A stretch of 64,000 bases of DNA, taken from NCBI GenBank assembly GCA_964036295.1, contig OZ038467.1, forward strand, positions 19,847,670 through 19,911,669, read 5' to 3'. The notes under the pieces were generated by a model that saw nothing but the letters and a program-made list of their open reading frames with translations, did no database searches and was not told the DNA's origin. The translations under genes were made by a program, and so were the position numbers. Each line of letters begins with the position of its first letter. Position 1 is the stretch's first letter. Of this stretch, positions 1-11,389 are shown one piece after another. This DNA comes from Plumapathes pennacea (lineage: Eukaryota > Cnidaria > Anthozoa > Antipatharia > Myriopathidae).

Positions 1-450
1 TCAGTCCCGGGCGGCACACTCCCACCTAAAACTTTGAGGAGTGCCCCTCCCGGGGGGGGGGGGGGGGGGGGGAAACCGTTCGAGCGGTACCTAAATCACA
101 TATACCAAGTTTATTAATTACTCTCTCCATGCACATCAACGTGGATCAAGATTGATATTTGACCATACAAACAGAGTGTGCCTTGATTTCCCACTTTTCA
201 AACGTTAGAAGGGTGGAGTGAAAAATTTGACTACTTTCTAAGAGGATCAGTACGGCCCAACATTTTTGTCCAGGATTGTTGTTGAATAGGATGCACGAAA
301 GCTTATTTCACTAATGTGTGAACAAAAACAAATAAACAGATACCGTAGGTGAAACTCGGAACTGTGGACCACAACGCCTTGACAGTTTTATGTGAAGTGA
401 AAGAGAAGCTCAAACCTGACGAAAATTTACATGTTTAAGGCGAGTCGCGT

Positions 451-772
451 ACGCCAAGGCTGTGCGGTATTACGAACTGTGGCTCAACACTGCAAAACAA
501 AGTGGAGACAAAGAAGGCGATGGAGTAGCTTATGGTGGGCTTGGGAAGAGTCATTACTCACTCGGGCAGTACGACAAGGCTGTACAGTGTATTACTAATT
601 GAAGCTCAATATTGAAAACCAATTGGAGACAAAGCAGGCGAAGGAGTAGTTTAGGGTGGGTTTTGGAACTGTCATCACACCCTCGGGCAGTACGGCAGGG
701 CTGTACAGTTTTACGAACTGTGGCTCAACACTGCAAAACAAATTGGAGACATCATCACAGTGAGTACAAAAG
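451..772 (+). pseudogene. TPR-repeat gene fragment (decayed), copy A
   Basis: Three imperfect 40-codon units can be read on the plus strand. The first reads like a tetratricopeptide unit, with YYELWLNTAKQ, then GDKEGDGVAYGGLGKSHY, then SLGQYDKAVQ. The later units need frame changes and contain stops, for example the TGA in AATTGAAGC near 597. This pattern (A.A..YYE......K..GD..GEG.AY..LG..) matches the GPSM2/NB-ARC-type TPR arrays known to be expanded in corals. No flanking exon or splice site was recognised. It is read as a non-functional fragment, and the family is inferred from the repeat pattern only. Confidence 0.6.
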
Positions 773-1030
773 GAATAAAGACAGACAGTTTTGAATTTGT
801 ACCTTGGTATAAAATAGTTTATTACACGACTTCACATTTTCGAGTGCAAATACGGGCCAAAACGAGTGCAAAGATGGGAGCGTATTGCACTCGTCAGGAA
901 CCAGATCAACTGGTTTATTAGCTTACATGATCAGTTTTCGCAAGCAAAGTTTACGAACGCGTCATTTTTTGTTCCATTTTGCGCGCGGCGAGAATGTTTG
1001 CCCTGCTTCGTTTGTCGTGTAATAAACAAT

Positions 1031-1167
1031 TTATTACACGGGAAGGAGTGCAATACGGCTGTATTTTTACTCGTCAGTTTTATTTGTTCTCGCCTGAAGC
1101 AGGCTCGAAAAAATAAAACCAACTCGTAAAAATACTCCGCCGTATTGCACTCCTTCCCGTGTAATAA
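1031..1167. mobile_element. Palindromic MITE, copy A
   Basis: The two halves are near-perfect inverted repeats: TTATTACACGGGAAGGAGTG at the left and its complement at the right end, with the middle folding through CTCGCCTGAAGCAGGCTCGA. It is about 137 bp with no coding potential. The same TTACACG-type termini recur at 14646-14784. The superfamily is not determined. Confidence 0.75.
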
Positions 1168-1406
1168 CCTCTTTGTATATTGAGTACTGGTAAATAGTAG
1201 GTACTAGTATCAAGGTACTGACTATCTGGAATAATCTTAGGGCTAATCATTTCTAGTTTGGTCAAACAGTATGGACAGGACTACAAGTATGGTCTGAATA
1301 ACTTCAGACCAATGTGTGCGTGCATGTTACACATTTGTATGCACACACACACCCGGCACACAGACATGCACACACGGATATCTGTCAGCAACATTATTAT
1401 TATTAA

Positions 1407-1883
1407 TTATGACCCATCAAATATTTCCTCCCGCGCGTGATTGGTAGAATCGTGACACGTGACCGAATAACGTCCGCTCGTGAGCGGACATTATCAGCGA
1501 ATAACCCCCGCCTGGCGAACTAACTCTGTTTATTGACAATATCCGAACACAGTTCTATTTATTTAGTCACAAAAATCATTGCAAAACGACTACTGAGGAG
1601 GACATCAATTTATTGGCCGAAAATGCAGTTCCAGAAAGCACTAAAAAGCTTCACAGTTTCCGCGCCGTTATTTGCGCTGCGAGAGGAAATATTTGAAGGA
1701 TAATAAAGACAATAAACTACTTTTGGCTTCGGAAATATGCACGGATAATTGTCCTTGGACATTATCTGTTCCTCGAAGCTCGAGCTTCGCTCTCGGGCAA
1801 CTGTTCGCTTCTCGGAACAGATAATATCCTCGGACAATTATCCGTGCATATTTCCTCGCCAAAAGTAGTTTATTGTTTATATA
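1407..1883. mobile_element. MITE present only in duplication copy A
   Basis: It starts TTATGACCCATCAAATATTT and ends near GTTTATATAA. Its right part contains a near-perfect palindrome (about 1729-1857) around TGCACGGATAATTGTCC. Copy B at about 46770 reads straight from ATTATTATTA into AATAACCAGTAACC, so it keeps the unoccupied site. A second member of the family lies at 6703-7203. It is non-coding, about 480 bp, and inserted after the segmental duplication, or was lost cleanly from B. Confidence 0.8.
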
Positions 1884-2449
1884 ACCAGTAACCAACAAGA
1901 ATATCTGATTTCAAGTTTTGTTTGAATGCAGATTTCCTGAGAGATTTGTATTTTCCTTTTATGAGTTCCACACTTTTATTACCTGGAATCGTATACTAAG
2001 TTTTCCATAGTTTGTTCTTGCAGCAGGACGGTAAAAGTTTTTCTTAGAGGCCAATCTAGTATTGTAATCATGCATTTCAATAAAGAACTGTGAAAAGGCT
2101 GGGGGAAGTTTGCAAGTGTAGTAGCCATACATAAAAAGTGCATTATGGAGGAAAATTAGGTCCAAAAGTTTAATGATTACTGAATACAATAGCTTGCCTC
2201 AAAGCATTCTGGTAGTTGTAGTCAAATGTCATTATGCAAATTACTATTAATAATGAATCTTTGATCGATCTCTGGCGGTAAGAGCGATCCGCATTAATAT
2301 ACAACAACACAACTCCTTCAAGCCCCTGTGCGTCTTTCTGCGTGCAACACACGTTTCTGCCAAGATGCGCGTTATTGCCTCCTGAGATGAGGAGGTTTTG
2401 CCGGAAGAAGTAAATCTTTAGATTTTTTAAAGGCCCTAGATCAGTCACA

Positions 2450-2690
2450 ACAACTGCTTCACAGTATTTAAGTGACAAAGTAAATGTGACAAAGAGTCGC
2501 AAAATTGTGGCCGTGGCTCGTGCAAGGAGAGAGATACATCGCCGAAGCGGCTCGTGATTTTGAACTTTTTCTCGTGTTCTCCCAACATCCCGCGTGTTGA
2601 TATGAGTACAAAGACATGGAAACTCGTGTTATATTTAAGAAATATAAAACGCGCGTCGTGTTTACATAGCCTGATGCAAACACGAGAAGG
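2450..2690. mobile_element. Fragment of a palindromic MITE (copy A; copy B at about 47380-47595)
   Basis: The stretch from CGCCGAAGCGGCTCGTGATT through ACATCCCGCGTGTT to ACATGGAAACTCGTGTTATA is shared with the complete palindromic element at 32281-32472. Here only one half is clear. The neighbouring CGCGTCGTGTTTACAT segment forms a second small inverted repeat with the CGAGCCGCCGCGG tract. Confidence 0.55.
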
Positions 2691-4120
2691 AGTTTGGGAG
2701 AATGAGAAAGTTTGTGTAAACCCGAGCCGCCGCGGCGAGGGTTTACACAAACTTTCGAAGTAAGCGTTTTATATTTCTTTTATAAAATAAACGACAGCAG
2801 TACTACTGCAAAAGCGACCGTTTTACGTGATTATCAAAGTCGAGATTCTCAACACAAACTGAAACCAATCACAGATTGTTGTTTAACGTGCCGAGCGGAC
2901 GAGACAAGTTTTCAAATCTTTAAATTCGGAACTTAAGAATGCTGGAGAAATGAATAATCAAGAAGTCTTTCCATCGATGACTCTTAAACTGAATTTCCCT
3001 TGGCTCGGTTGGCGCTTCTGTAGTATGGGAAGTTTTATCGTGACGTAATTCCGCTCGTTCGCGTCGCCTGGCCGTCAAACGTGTCGCGGCGGCTATTAAA
3101 GAGTTTTCTCTTAATTGAAGGTTGAAAAGTTGTTCAAAAAACTGTTATTTCCTGGGATAATTCGGGACAAATAGGAATAGAGAACATGTGCATTACTTTT
3201 AGATGCAAAATAGAGGCACGGATACGCTAAAGGAAGAGAAGATGACATTTCACAGATCTCCAAACTTTCACAACACAAGAAAAGATCAAAGCACAGGTTT
3301 TTCTTACTAGGGGGAACCACCAGGACAAATCTGGCTCAAATGGCCCCAGAACCCGCACAGTTAGCCAGGAGACACAGATAAACCAGATCAGTGTGTTCAA
3401 GTCTCATTTTATTAGTAAATATTCTTGTTGTCCGATCGAGTGAAATCCCCATACATTTTCTTATAACCGCCATTATGTTGCGCCCGCGAATTATCAGCGG
3501 AATCACCCCCAACGCTTGGGCCGCCTGTGATCAAAGAAGCCTGGCACGGCCGCGAGCGCTGAGAAGACAAGACTCAAAAGTCGGAAAAATATAGGTTCCC
3601 GGAGATGAACATGCCCGAGGATGCAGTAAACTCTGCATAGAAGTACGACTATCCAATTGCCGTCGACGATTTTTGCAAACAATTCGCCTTGCAGCGTACA
3701 CAAGGAATTTAAGAAATTTATCGATGCCGGGCGCTCTGTCAAGTTTCATGAAAACTTGCGAATTTCAAGAATTGCAAGCCAGGAAAGACAACCCAAGCAG
3801 TCTGACTACGGTCCGCCACCATTGACACGCAAGTTATAAACATTCACGAATCTGTACAGATCCGTTTGGGGAAGATAAAGGCAGAAAGAAAAGGCACTGT
3901 GCGAGTCGCAAATTGAATCACTTTGACGGCCAAAGGAAATGAAATGTACGCGCCATTTTTGACGTCATAAAAAGATTCCGTAAAACCTCCCATACATGAC
4001 AGAGCTTTCTTAAGCAGCTAGTGAAGCTTCTTCTGTGCAGATTGAAGTGATGCAAGTGATCGATGTGAACTGCACTAAATGCCCGACTAAATGGAAACAA
4101 CGTTTGGGAAGCTGCTCTGC

Positions 4121-4402
4121 AAGTAAGTAAGTAAGTAAGTAAGTTTATTTGACTCGAGGTACAAGTTATTTATACAGATTAGGGCCAAGAGGGCCTAGTA
4201 CAAGAGATTATCGACTGATAACAATATTAGAAATACATATAATAGATAGACGAGAAAAATATAAAAAATACAAGACTAAAATTAGAATGATTTACATAGT
4301 TTTCGAGAACGGGACATCACTTATAGCATAAGCTAATCGAGAGGATGCCCCAAATTACATATTTTGCATTTTGAAGCTATTTACATAATTGTCAATATAT
4401 GG
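4121..4402 (-). mobile_element. LINE/SINE 3' fragment with (ACTT)n tail
   Basis: Copy B (about 49018) reads straight through from GCTGCTCTGC to TACATTACTT, whereas copy A carries 282 extra bases here. The insert begins with an (AAGT)n tract followed by TTTATTTGA. On the minus strand this is a short 5'-truncated fragment ending ...AAATAAAC(TTAC)n, the microsatellite-type tail of CR1/L2-like LINEs. Only TGC is duplicated at the junctions. No reading frame is left. Confidence 0.7.
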
Positions 4403-6702
4403 TGCTACATTACTTCCTGCTGAAGAAACTGATTTTGGTATGGTACGAGTAGATGACCTTCAGTATCGATGTAAGTAAACTGGGAAACCAAGTGTGGGGC
4501 TTCTAAACTTAAGGGGTGATAGAAATAAGTCAGATTTGGCAGGTAAAACACGTCAGAAAAATCCTTACCCTACCCCTCTTAGTCGATTTTTGTCCACTTT
4601 GTTTTCATTAAACTTTGCTGGTCCCCTGATGGCAAGGCGCAATTTTTGCGATCGTTTTAGGTAGGCTTCGAAGTTGAGCGATGCAGGCTATATATAATTC
4701 CTATATTCAGACTTTGAAAACTCCGCTTTGTTTTAAAGTCATCAGAACATGTGGTGTTAGGGGTGGCGAATGGTTCCTAGAAAATTGTGAGTCTCGGAAA
4801 CTTTTGATCCGATCTCGAAATCTCGAAAGCCTTTCCTGATGAATCACGAAATGTTTGTGCTTCGTTTATGTTTTCAGGATTTTCTAAAGACTCGGTCTCG
4901 GATTTTCAAACAAGGGTCTCGACGAGTCTCGGATTTTACCATTCGCCACCCCCTTTGCCTCGTGTCTTATGAATTGAACTTTTCCTTATAATTCCCACTG
5001 GGATCAAAATTATAAACTGCCTCTTTTCAATGACTCGCTTTTAAATGACCCTCGACTTGTATTGGCTCAAAACGGATGATTGACACTTTCGTTTCTCCAC
5101 AGGCAGCCCACAAGGTGTTACTAAGTCACTCCTGGTCGGTCAAGGTCTGATGACGTCACGGCCGATCGGTTAACAAGGATTTGTATGGGGAGATTTTCAA
5201 ATCACATTTTACGCGTGAAAATAAAAAATCATACTCCTGAAATTTGTCAGATAACATTACGAGTCCTTATTTACCGCTTAAGGTGACTTTCGAGGCGATT
5301 TGGCGCCGATTTAGCGATTTTGTTTTTTGTGGTGATCGTGTAAGTACTTAAATTTGTGGGCTGCCTGTGGTTTCTCTATTTCTTGCATTGCCTGGAGTTT
5401 ATGACTCAGAACTTTCAGATAATATGAACCAATCACCGTGTGCTGATTCTCGACCTAGAAAAGAAAAACACGAAGAAAAAAAAAAGAAAAAAGAGCGTGG
5501 CACCCAACGAGCTAAAATCAGCCTTGTTACCAGACTTCGGAAGTTGTCGTAATCGAGCAGTCCTGGGACAAGTAAAAACAAATATGGCGCCCATTTCGGT
5601 TTGAGGACTTGGCGGAGGAATTTGTACAAGTCTTTACAGGTTTTAAGGTAATTGGTATAACTAGTTGAACATCGAAATATTTCCTGTAGGCCATTGAAGT
5701 ATTTTGTTTGCTCTTTTAGAAAGGGTCAAAGAATTTCCATCTATCTGTGCAGTATGCATTGTCAAATTTCAGGTTCGTAATTACACGTGGTTAAATTTGT
5801 TTTAAGTATGGTTTGGGTGTTGTTCTTAGAGCATGCATCTTGCTACAAACCTGCAGATACCACTGATTCCTGGATGTAGACAGCAATAAAGTGGAAAGGG
5901 CGATCGATGGGTAGGTTGAAAATGTTTGCTAATAGTTTAACAGCACTAATTCAGAGGTTTATCATTAGCAAACAGTCTCAGGATGTTCGAGGATAACAGT
6001 TTGTATCAATTCTAGCGGTGGATGGTACAAAACAAACGCCAAACTGCTAAAAGACTTGAGTCTTGTTCTGTGACTGAGGGGGTTAGTCACGACTGGTGTT
6101 GGTCAGTGGCAATCATTCCACTGAAGCCTGGTTCATTCTCATGCATTCAGGCCCTATAAATTGTATGATTTTTCTTGAAGCCATTGACCGGCCATACGTT
6201 GCCCAATGTTTTGGTTGCCCTTGTATTTTTTTTGGTTATCGGGGACACTGGACAACCATTTACTTCAAACCCTGCACACATATAGCATAATTTGTCTGGA
6301 AAAGAGAAAGCTTAGATGTTAACAAATCCTTATCTAATTTATGCTGACAGTATTTGCCAGAAGATTGAAGTGCACTCACAGGGTGAATACTGTAGGCAAG
6401 AAGTCTGAGAAGTTTGTGTGGAAGATTTTTAGATTCTCCTTTAAGTGACTTCACTGAATCTCCAAAGGTAAGCACCAGCAAAATCCTAAAAGCCTTGGCC
6501 AAAATGGACTACCAAGTCAAGCCAACTCAAGCTGTAGTAATGTGATTGTGATTTTGTTATATTTCAGTTGGATACTCACCATTCCTTGTTGTTATTGCTG
6601 CTGAATTTATCTGGCTGACCAACAAATGTGAACTATCAACCCAAACCCCTTGAACAAGATTCAGGTATTGTACATGATTAATTTAGTAATTAATATCTAT
6701 AT

Positions 6703-7203
6703 TTATGACCCATCAAATATTTCCTCCCGCACGTGATTGGTAGAATTGTGACACATGACCGAATAATGTCTGCTTGTGAGCGGACGTTATCAGCGAATAA
6801 CCCCCGCCTGGCGAACTAACGCTGTTTATTGACAATATCCGAACACAGTTTTATACATTTAATTCACAAAAATCATTGCAAGACGACTACTGAGAAGGAC
6901 ATCAATTTATTGGTTGAAAAAGCAGTTCCAGAAAGCACTAAAAAGCTTCACAGTTTCCGCACCGTTATTTGCGCTGCGAGAGGAGATATTTGAAGGATAA
7001 TAAAGACAATAAACTACTTTTGAAATATTCACAAATAAGAAATATGCACAAATAATTGTCCTTGGACATTATCTGTTCCTCGAAGCTCACAGTTGCCCTC
7101 GAGCTTTGCTCTTGGGCAACTGTTCACTTCGCAGAACAGATAATATCCTCGGACAATTATCTGTGCATATTTCCTCGCTAAAAGTAGTTTATTGTTTATA
7201 TAT
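6703..7203. mobile_element. MITE, same family as 1407-1883 (copy A)
   Basis: It begins with the same TTATGACCCATCAAATATTT and carries the same terminal palindrome near 7040-7175. It is present in both duplication copies, so this insertion predates the duplication. It lies between GCP5 exons. Confidence 0.8.
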
Positions 7204-8829
7204 CCAGGGTTACCAGACTTTCCCTTTGGGCTGATAAATTATTGTTTTTCTGACAAACTTGCCCAGAAGAAAGGTGTTAGTGTCACTGTCATGGCTACAG
7301 TTTACCCTTCAGCCACATTGTACATGCCAAAACCTGGGTTTCATTATGTCCTGATTTCTTTTACTGGTATCTCAAACTGATACAGGCTATTGTGCATGTA
7401 TGATTCAATGGTTTTCATTCTAAAGAACCATCAACTTCAGTTTTCTCCTTTTGATTCTAACCAGAGATAAATACTGTACATGTTTCATTCAGTGTGGAGA
7501 ACTTGGCTTTTTATTTTTGTTATGAAGGCTGGTTCTCCTTCCAATTCTCTTTGCATCTACTCATGTACATTTTCTTCTCAAATGGTTGGGAGAATTAATA
7601 TTTATATGAATTCAGAATTGGTTTTAGGTGTGAGGTTGTAAAATCCCTGAACCTTTAGTCCTGTTAGATGATTTATCCGGAATTTTCTGACTTAATTTGG
7701 TACCATACAATAGACAAACCTCAGTCTATAAGTGATGCTCAAAACTTGTTAATTGAAGAAGGTGCAGCACTTTGAATAGTTGTCCCCAGCTACAGGTCGG
7801 GTTGAGCTGTCAGTCAGTTGTCAGTCAACAGTGACTGAGACAAGAGCTGTTCAGCAAGGGTTGAACCTGTTTAGAGACAGGTAAAACTTGTTTGTTACTG
7901 ATTGAAGGATTACAACAACTTTTTCATTTACATAAATTTTCTTAGCTGAGGCAGATGGACAAGGAATTTGATTGGAGGGCATATTTGCTGGATGGAGCTG
8001 AAGAAGAAGTCATTGGAATCCCATCTGAAAACCAGGATGATTGGGTGAGTTAAACTTGACAATCAATCATCCATGTACTGTACTGTACAAAACTTGTATT
8101 TTATATTTGTTTGCACAGTTGATATGATAAACACGTTTTGGAATCTCAAACCTTTTTCTCCCAAGAGTTTCAAGTTTCCCTCTTCAGCTTCTTACCATAA
8201 ATATGTCATACAGTAAGGAAAACTTGGCTTTTGGTAGCATGCTGGTAGAAAGCTGATTAAATTATCAGTTCTCACTATATCACTCATACACTTTCTACTT
8301 AAAAGGTTGGGAGAATCTGAGTCCATAATATTTTTCCTCAGGATTGGTCAGAGGAAGAGATATGTACATTAGATCTGTCTGTATGCATGCAACCAAGGCC
8401 ACTAGCCCAGGATACCTGACTTTCCAGTTATTTTAGCAGATTTTCCTAGGACTTATTTTGCTGAGAAGAAAGCATTATCTGGGCTAGTAGGTCAATAGTT
8501 GGCCAGCCTGCCCTTTGAAAAGAAAATATACTTCTAAAAATTAATGGGAAGTTAATTTAAAATTCACTACCTTTACTTGAAGCCCTTAACTTTATTTATA
8601 GTGGGCTATTTTACATTAATAATAATAATATTGTCTAATAATAATAATATTATCTTACTGACAAGTAGATTTTTGGGACCTTGACGACCAGGCTTTACTA
8701 TAAGGTCTTCACATACAACATGGTGTAGTTTAGAGTTTTAAAATCTTTCAGTTTTGGTTTTGCATTTCTCTTCTCATTTTCTTGTGTCAGGAAGAGGAAG
8801 AGCTTGACACAGCAAGTGATTCAGGCATT

Positions 8830-8837
8830 AGTATGGG

Positions 8838-8885
<48 letters not shown>

Positions 8886-8886
8886 G
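8830..8886 (+). repeat. (CAA)n polyglutamine tract
   Basis: A near-pure CAA run lies inside the GCP5 exon 8791-8949 and would encode 16 glutamines. The same tract in copy B (about 53147-53174) has 9 and is interrupted by CAG. The length difference keeps the frame. Confidence 0.95.
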
Positions 8887-9229
8887 CTCCGTGGTCTTGG
8901 CAGAGTGGAGTATGGACAAGAGTATAGCAATGAAGAAAGGACATTTCTGGTACAGTATGCCATTAAACACCGTTGGTGTTTTCTCTTTTTTACATATTTA
9001 ATGCAAATGTTCAAAGCTCATGTTTGGATCGCTAGCGTCACTTGCTCCGATGAAGGGCTAGTGCTCAAAACGTCAGCTTCCATTTTCTTTACATCTAGGT
9101 GTCACACATTAATTGATTCATTATTTTTAACTTAGAAATTAATTGACTTCATGCCTGACACACATGTAAAATATTCTCTTTTTCTCATTCCTTCCTGTTT
9201 TTCAGGGCAGTTATCAGACACTATTGTTC

Positions 9230-9560
9230 TAAGATTAGCGCCATCCAAAATCGAGGAATCGTGCTCGTTCAGTTCAAATTTATGCGCACTCCGACTAGAC
9301 GCGGTGCGAGGCTTTGTTCGACATACGTAACAAGATTTTGACACTTGTTTTTTCTGCCGATGGTAAATATGTAAGGCTTGTATTTCCTGCCAAAATTCAA
9401 GCTCGACATTTGCTATTTGAAATTTTATCATGCGTTATTCAATCTCGACATTCATTATTCGGTTTAAGGATGTTTTTTAACTGTGGAGAGAGGAAGGGAG
9501 GCTGCCCCCCCCCCCTCCCCCCACCTTAATAAATTAATCATTAATTTGTTATTTTGTCTA
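9230..9560. other. Intergenic stretch
   Basis: No gene was recognised between the GCP5 stub and the COX15 exon. The only notable feature is a C-rich run at 9506-9526. Confidence 0.5.
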
Positions 9561-9568
9561 ACTGTCAG

Positions 9569-10618
9569 GTTACTGGATGGTGGGTTGTTCTGGCATAGTA
9601 TTTGGTGCTGTCGTCTTGGGAGGTGTCACTAGTCTAACAGAGTCAGACCTGTCAATGGTTGATTGACATTTGTTTAAGGGGATGAAGCCACCCAAATCAC
9701 AGGAGGAATAGGAAAAAGAGTTTGCTAATTGCCAGAAATTTCCTGAATACACATAGTAAGTTTAACAATATTATTACAAAGTTTTACATCTTTACCAAAT
9801 ATGCGATACTCAAAGTGAATAAGAAGAGGTTTCATGTTTGTTATTTTGTCTTCTTTTGATTTTTCTAAAAAATAGATCCTGTTTGTGTTGTAATTTTCGA
9901 ACCAGTTCAAAAACTTAAACTGGGTCAATGTTTTTAAACCAAAATCAAAATCTCAAACCTTACAACATAAACGTGTTTACTATACAGTAAGGGGGTCGAT
10001 AAAGGCAGATATACACTTATACACCTACAATGAGTTGCAAAATTGTTGAGACTTTCTTTAAAAATGATAAATTTTGCATTTGTTCCTTTCACTTTAAGTA
10101 AAATTGTGCTCAATCTGATCATTTCCCCCTCCCTCCTTTTCAGTGTTGATCCCGTAATACTTTGTAACAGATTTGGGGGCTCAAACAACATTGCAATAGG
10201 GGGAAGGGGAGAAGAGAAGCAAACAAGTCCAAAATCGAAAAACAGGGTGAAAATGAAATAAAGTGTCTCAACTATTTTTGCAACCCGTTGTGGTTACTAT
10301 ATAAATTTCGTTTTATTTTCTCGTGATCTGGGAAACTCAAAGTGAAGGATACAAATTAAAGGAAGTCACACGATCAATGGTGCAATTAGAGTGATAATTG
10401 AATCATGTTGTTGTCTCCATTGTATTTTTAGTTCCAATCAAGGCATGTAACTATCAGAATTCAAGAAAATCTTCTACATGGAGTATGCGCGCCACATGTG
10501 AGGTCGGTTGACAGGCCTGTCATTCTTCCTTCCAGCTGCTCACTTCTGGTACAGAGGTGCACTAAACAAATCTCTGAAAGGTCGAGTTGCAGTCTTTGGT
10601 AGCTTGGTTCTCTTTCAG
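9569..10618 (+). pseudogene. COX15: COX15 (haem A synthase) fragment, two exons with stops
   Basis: COX15 converts haem O to haem A in the inner mitochondrial membrane. Exon 9569-9755 reads [20 protein letters not shown], then [11 protein letters not shown], then a stop (TGA 9664 at the Trp of MVDWH), HLFKGMKPPKSQEE, a stop (TAG 9709 at the expected Trp), and EKEFANCQKFPEY. Exon 10432-10618 reads SNQGM, a stop (TAA 10448), LSEFKKIFYMEYARHM, a stop (TGA 10499 at the expected Trp), and GRLTGLSFFLPAAHFW through to VFGSLVLFQ. The phases join (TA|T) and both exons keep AG acceptors and GTAAGx donors, so this is an unprocessed pseudogene. The flanking COX15 exons are not visible. The intron 9756-10431 holds nothing recognised. 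Confidence 0.85.
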
Positions 10619-10639
10619 GTAAGCCTTGTTAATGTCTAG

Positions 10640-11300
10640 AATCAGGAATTTAGACCCAGGCTCCTGGGGCTAGATTAAACCAATTTTTTTTAGTCTCTGA
10701 ATCCAACTCAAACACAGAAAACAGGTAATTGAGCTAGTAACTGATAGAAACCTGCCCTTTGAATTTGAAAATATATTTTAATTTTGGAGAAAACGACAGT
10801 CAAAGTTGGAGTTTGACAGGGTTTAAGACCCAGGCTCCTGGGGTTTTTAAACCAAATTTTTTCATCTCTGAATTCAACTCAAACACAGAAAACAGGTTAT
10901 TGAGCTTGTAACTGATAGAAATCTGCCCTTTGAATTTGAAAATATATTTTAATTTTGGAGAAAGCAATGGTCAAAGTTGGAGTTAGTTACTGGGTTTAAG
11001 ACCCAGGCTCCTAGGTTTTAAACCAAATTTTTTTGGTCTCTGAATCCAACTCAATTGCAAAGAATAGGAATTTGAGCTAGTAATTGATAGAAATCTGCCC
11101 TTTGAATTTGAAAACATGTTTTAATTTTGGAGAAAACGAATGTCAAAGTTGGAGTTTGACAGGATTAGACCCAGGCCCTAGGCGTTGTATTAGACCAAAT
11201 TTTTTTGTCTCTGAATCCAACTCGAACACAAAAAATAGGTACTTAAGCTAGTGACTGATAGAAATCTACCCTTTGAATTTGTATACATTTTTTTTTTCAT
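10640..11300. repeat. Tandem repeat, about 176-bp unit, four copies
   Basis: The motif GACCCAGGCTCCTGGGG recurs near 10652, 10828, 11000 and 11168. Each copy is followed by AACCAAATTTTTTT, TCTCTGAATCCAACTC and CTGCCCTTTGAATTTG. Copies differ by scattered substitutions. It lies just downstream of the second COX15 exon and is non-coding. Confidence 0.9.
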
Positions 11301-11389
11301 ACACGAGCATACATTTTTGGCACTGACAATAAATTTTTAGTTTAGAATCTGTTTTTCAGTTTAGAATATATATTTGGTTTAGAATATAA

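Larger units (their letters stand above)
1..9185. repeat. Segmental duplication, copy A
   Basis: This block aligns base for base, apart from scattered substitutions and a few indels, with 45347-53465 in the same orientation, offset about 45.3 kb at its start. Its left end is cut by the window edge, so the true start is unknown. It holds a poly-G run (52-72), a TPR relic, several MITEs and the GCP5 5' exons. Differences from copy B: copy A has a MITE at about 1407-1883 and a LINE fragment at 4121-4402 that B lacks; A lacks about 30 bp near 1247; B lacks 303 bp (7733-8035 of A). Similarity ends near 9185, where B carries a 5-kb insertion. The high similarity by eye suggests a recent event. Confidence 0.95.
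5584..9226 (+). pseudogene. TUBGCP5: GCP5 (gamma-tubulin complex component 5) 5' exons, broken, copy A
   Basis: Spliced exons match the N-terminal part of GCP5, a subunit of the gamma-tubulin ring complex. Exon ends: 5584-5647 (MAPISV, one extra T at 5602, then EDLAEEFVQVFTGFK); 5720-5772 (NFHLSVQYALSNF); 5857-5910 (YH, TGA at 5864, FLDVDSNKVERAID); about 5944-5990 (QRFIISKQ, frame off by one); 6351-6467 (stops at 6366, 6384, 6393; ends FLDSPLSDFTESPK); 7955-8044 (MDKEFDWRAYLLDG...); 8342-8359 (DWSEEE); 8791-8949 (EEEELDTASDSGI, 16 Gln, LRGLGRVEYG); and a stub at 9206-9226. Phases join across introns. The GT donor after 8359 is mutated to AT. The SNFRYH.FLDV and DFDW-like motifs made the identification; the rest is inferred. 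Confidence 0.8.

Noticed and set aside
5367-5552. Small basic frame (Lys-rich), also at 49984-50169
   Set aside because: It is found in both duplication copies only because they are duplicates. It contains an A-rich repeat end and no domain.
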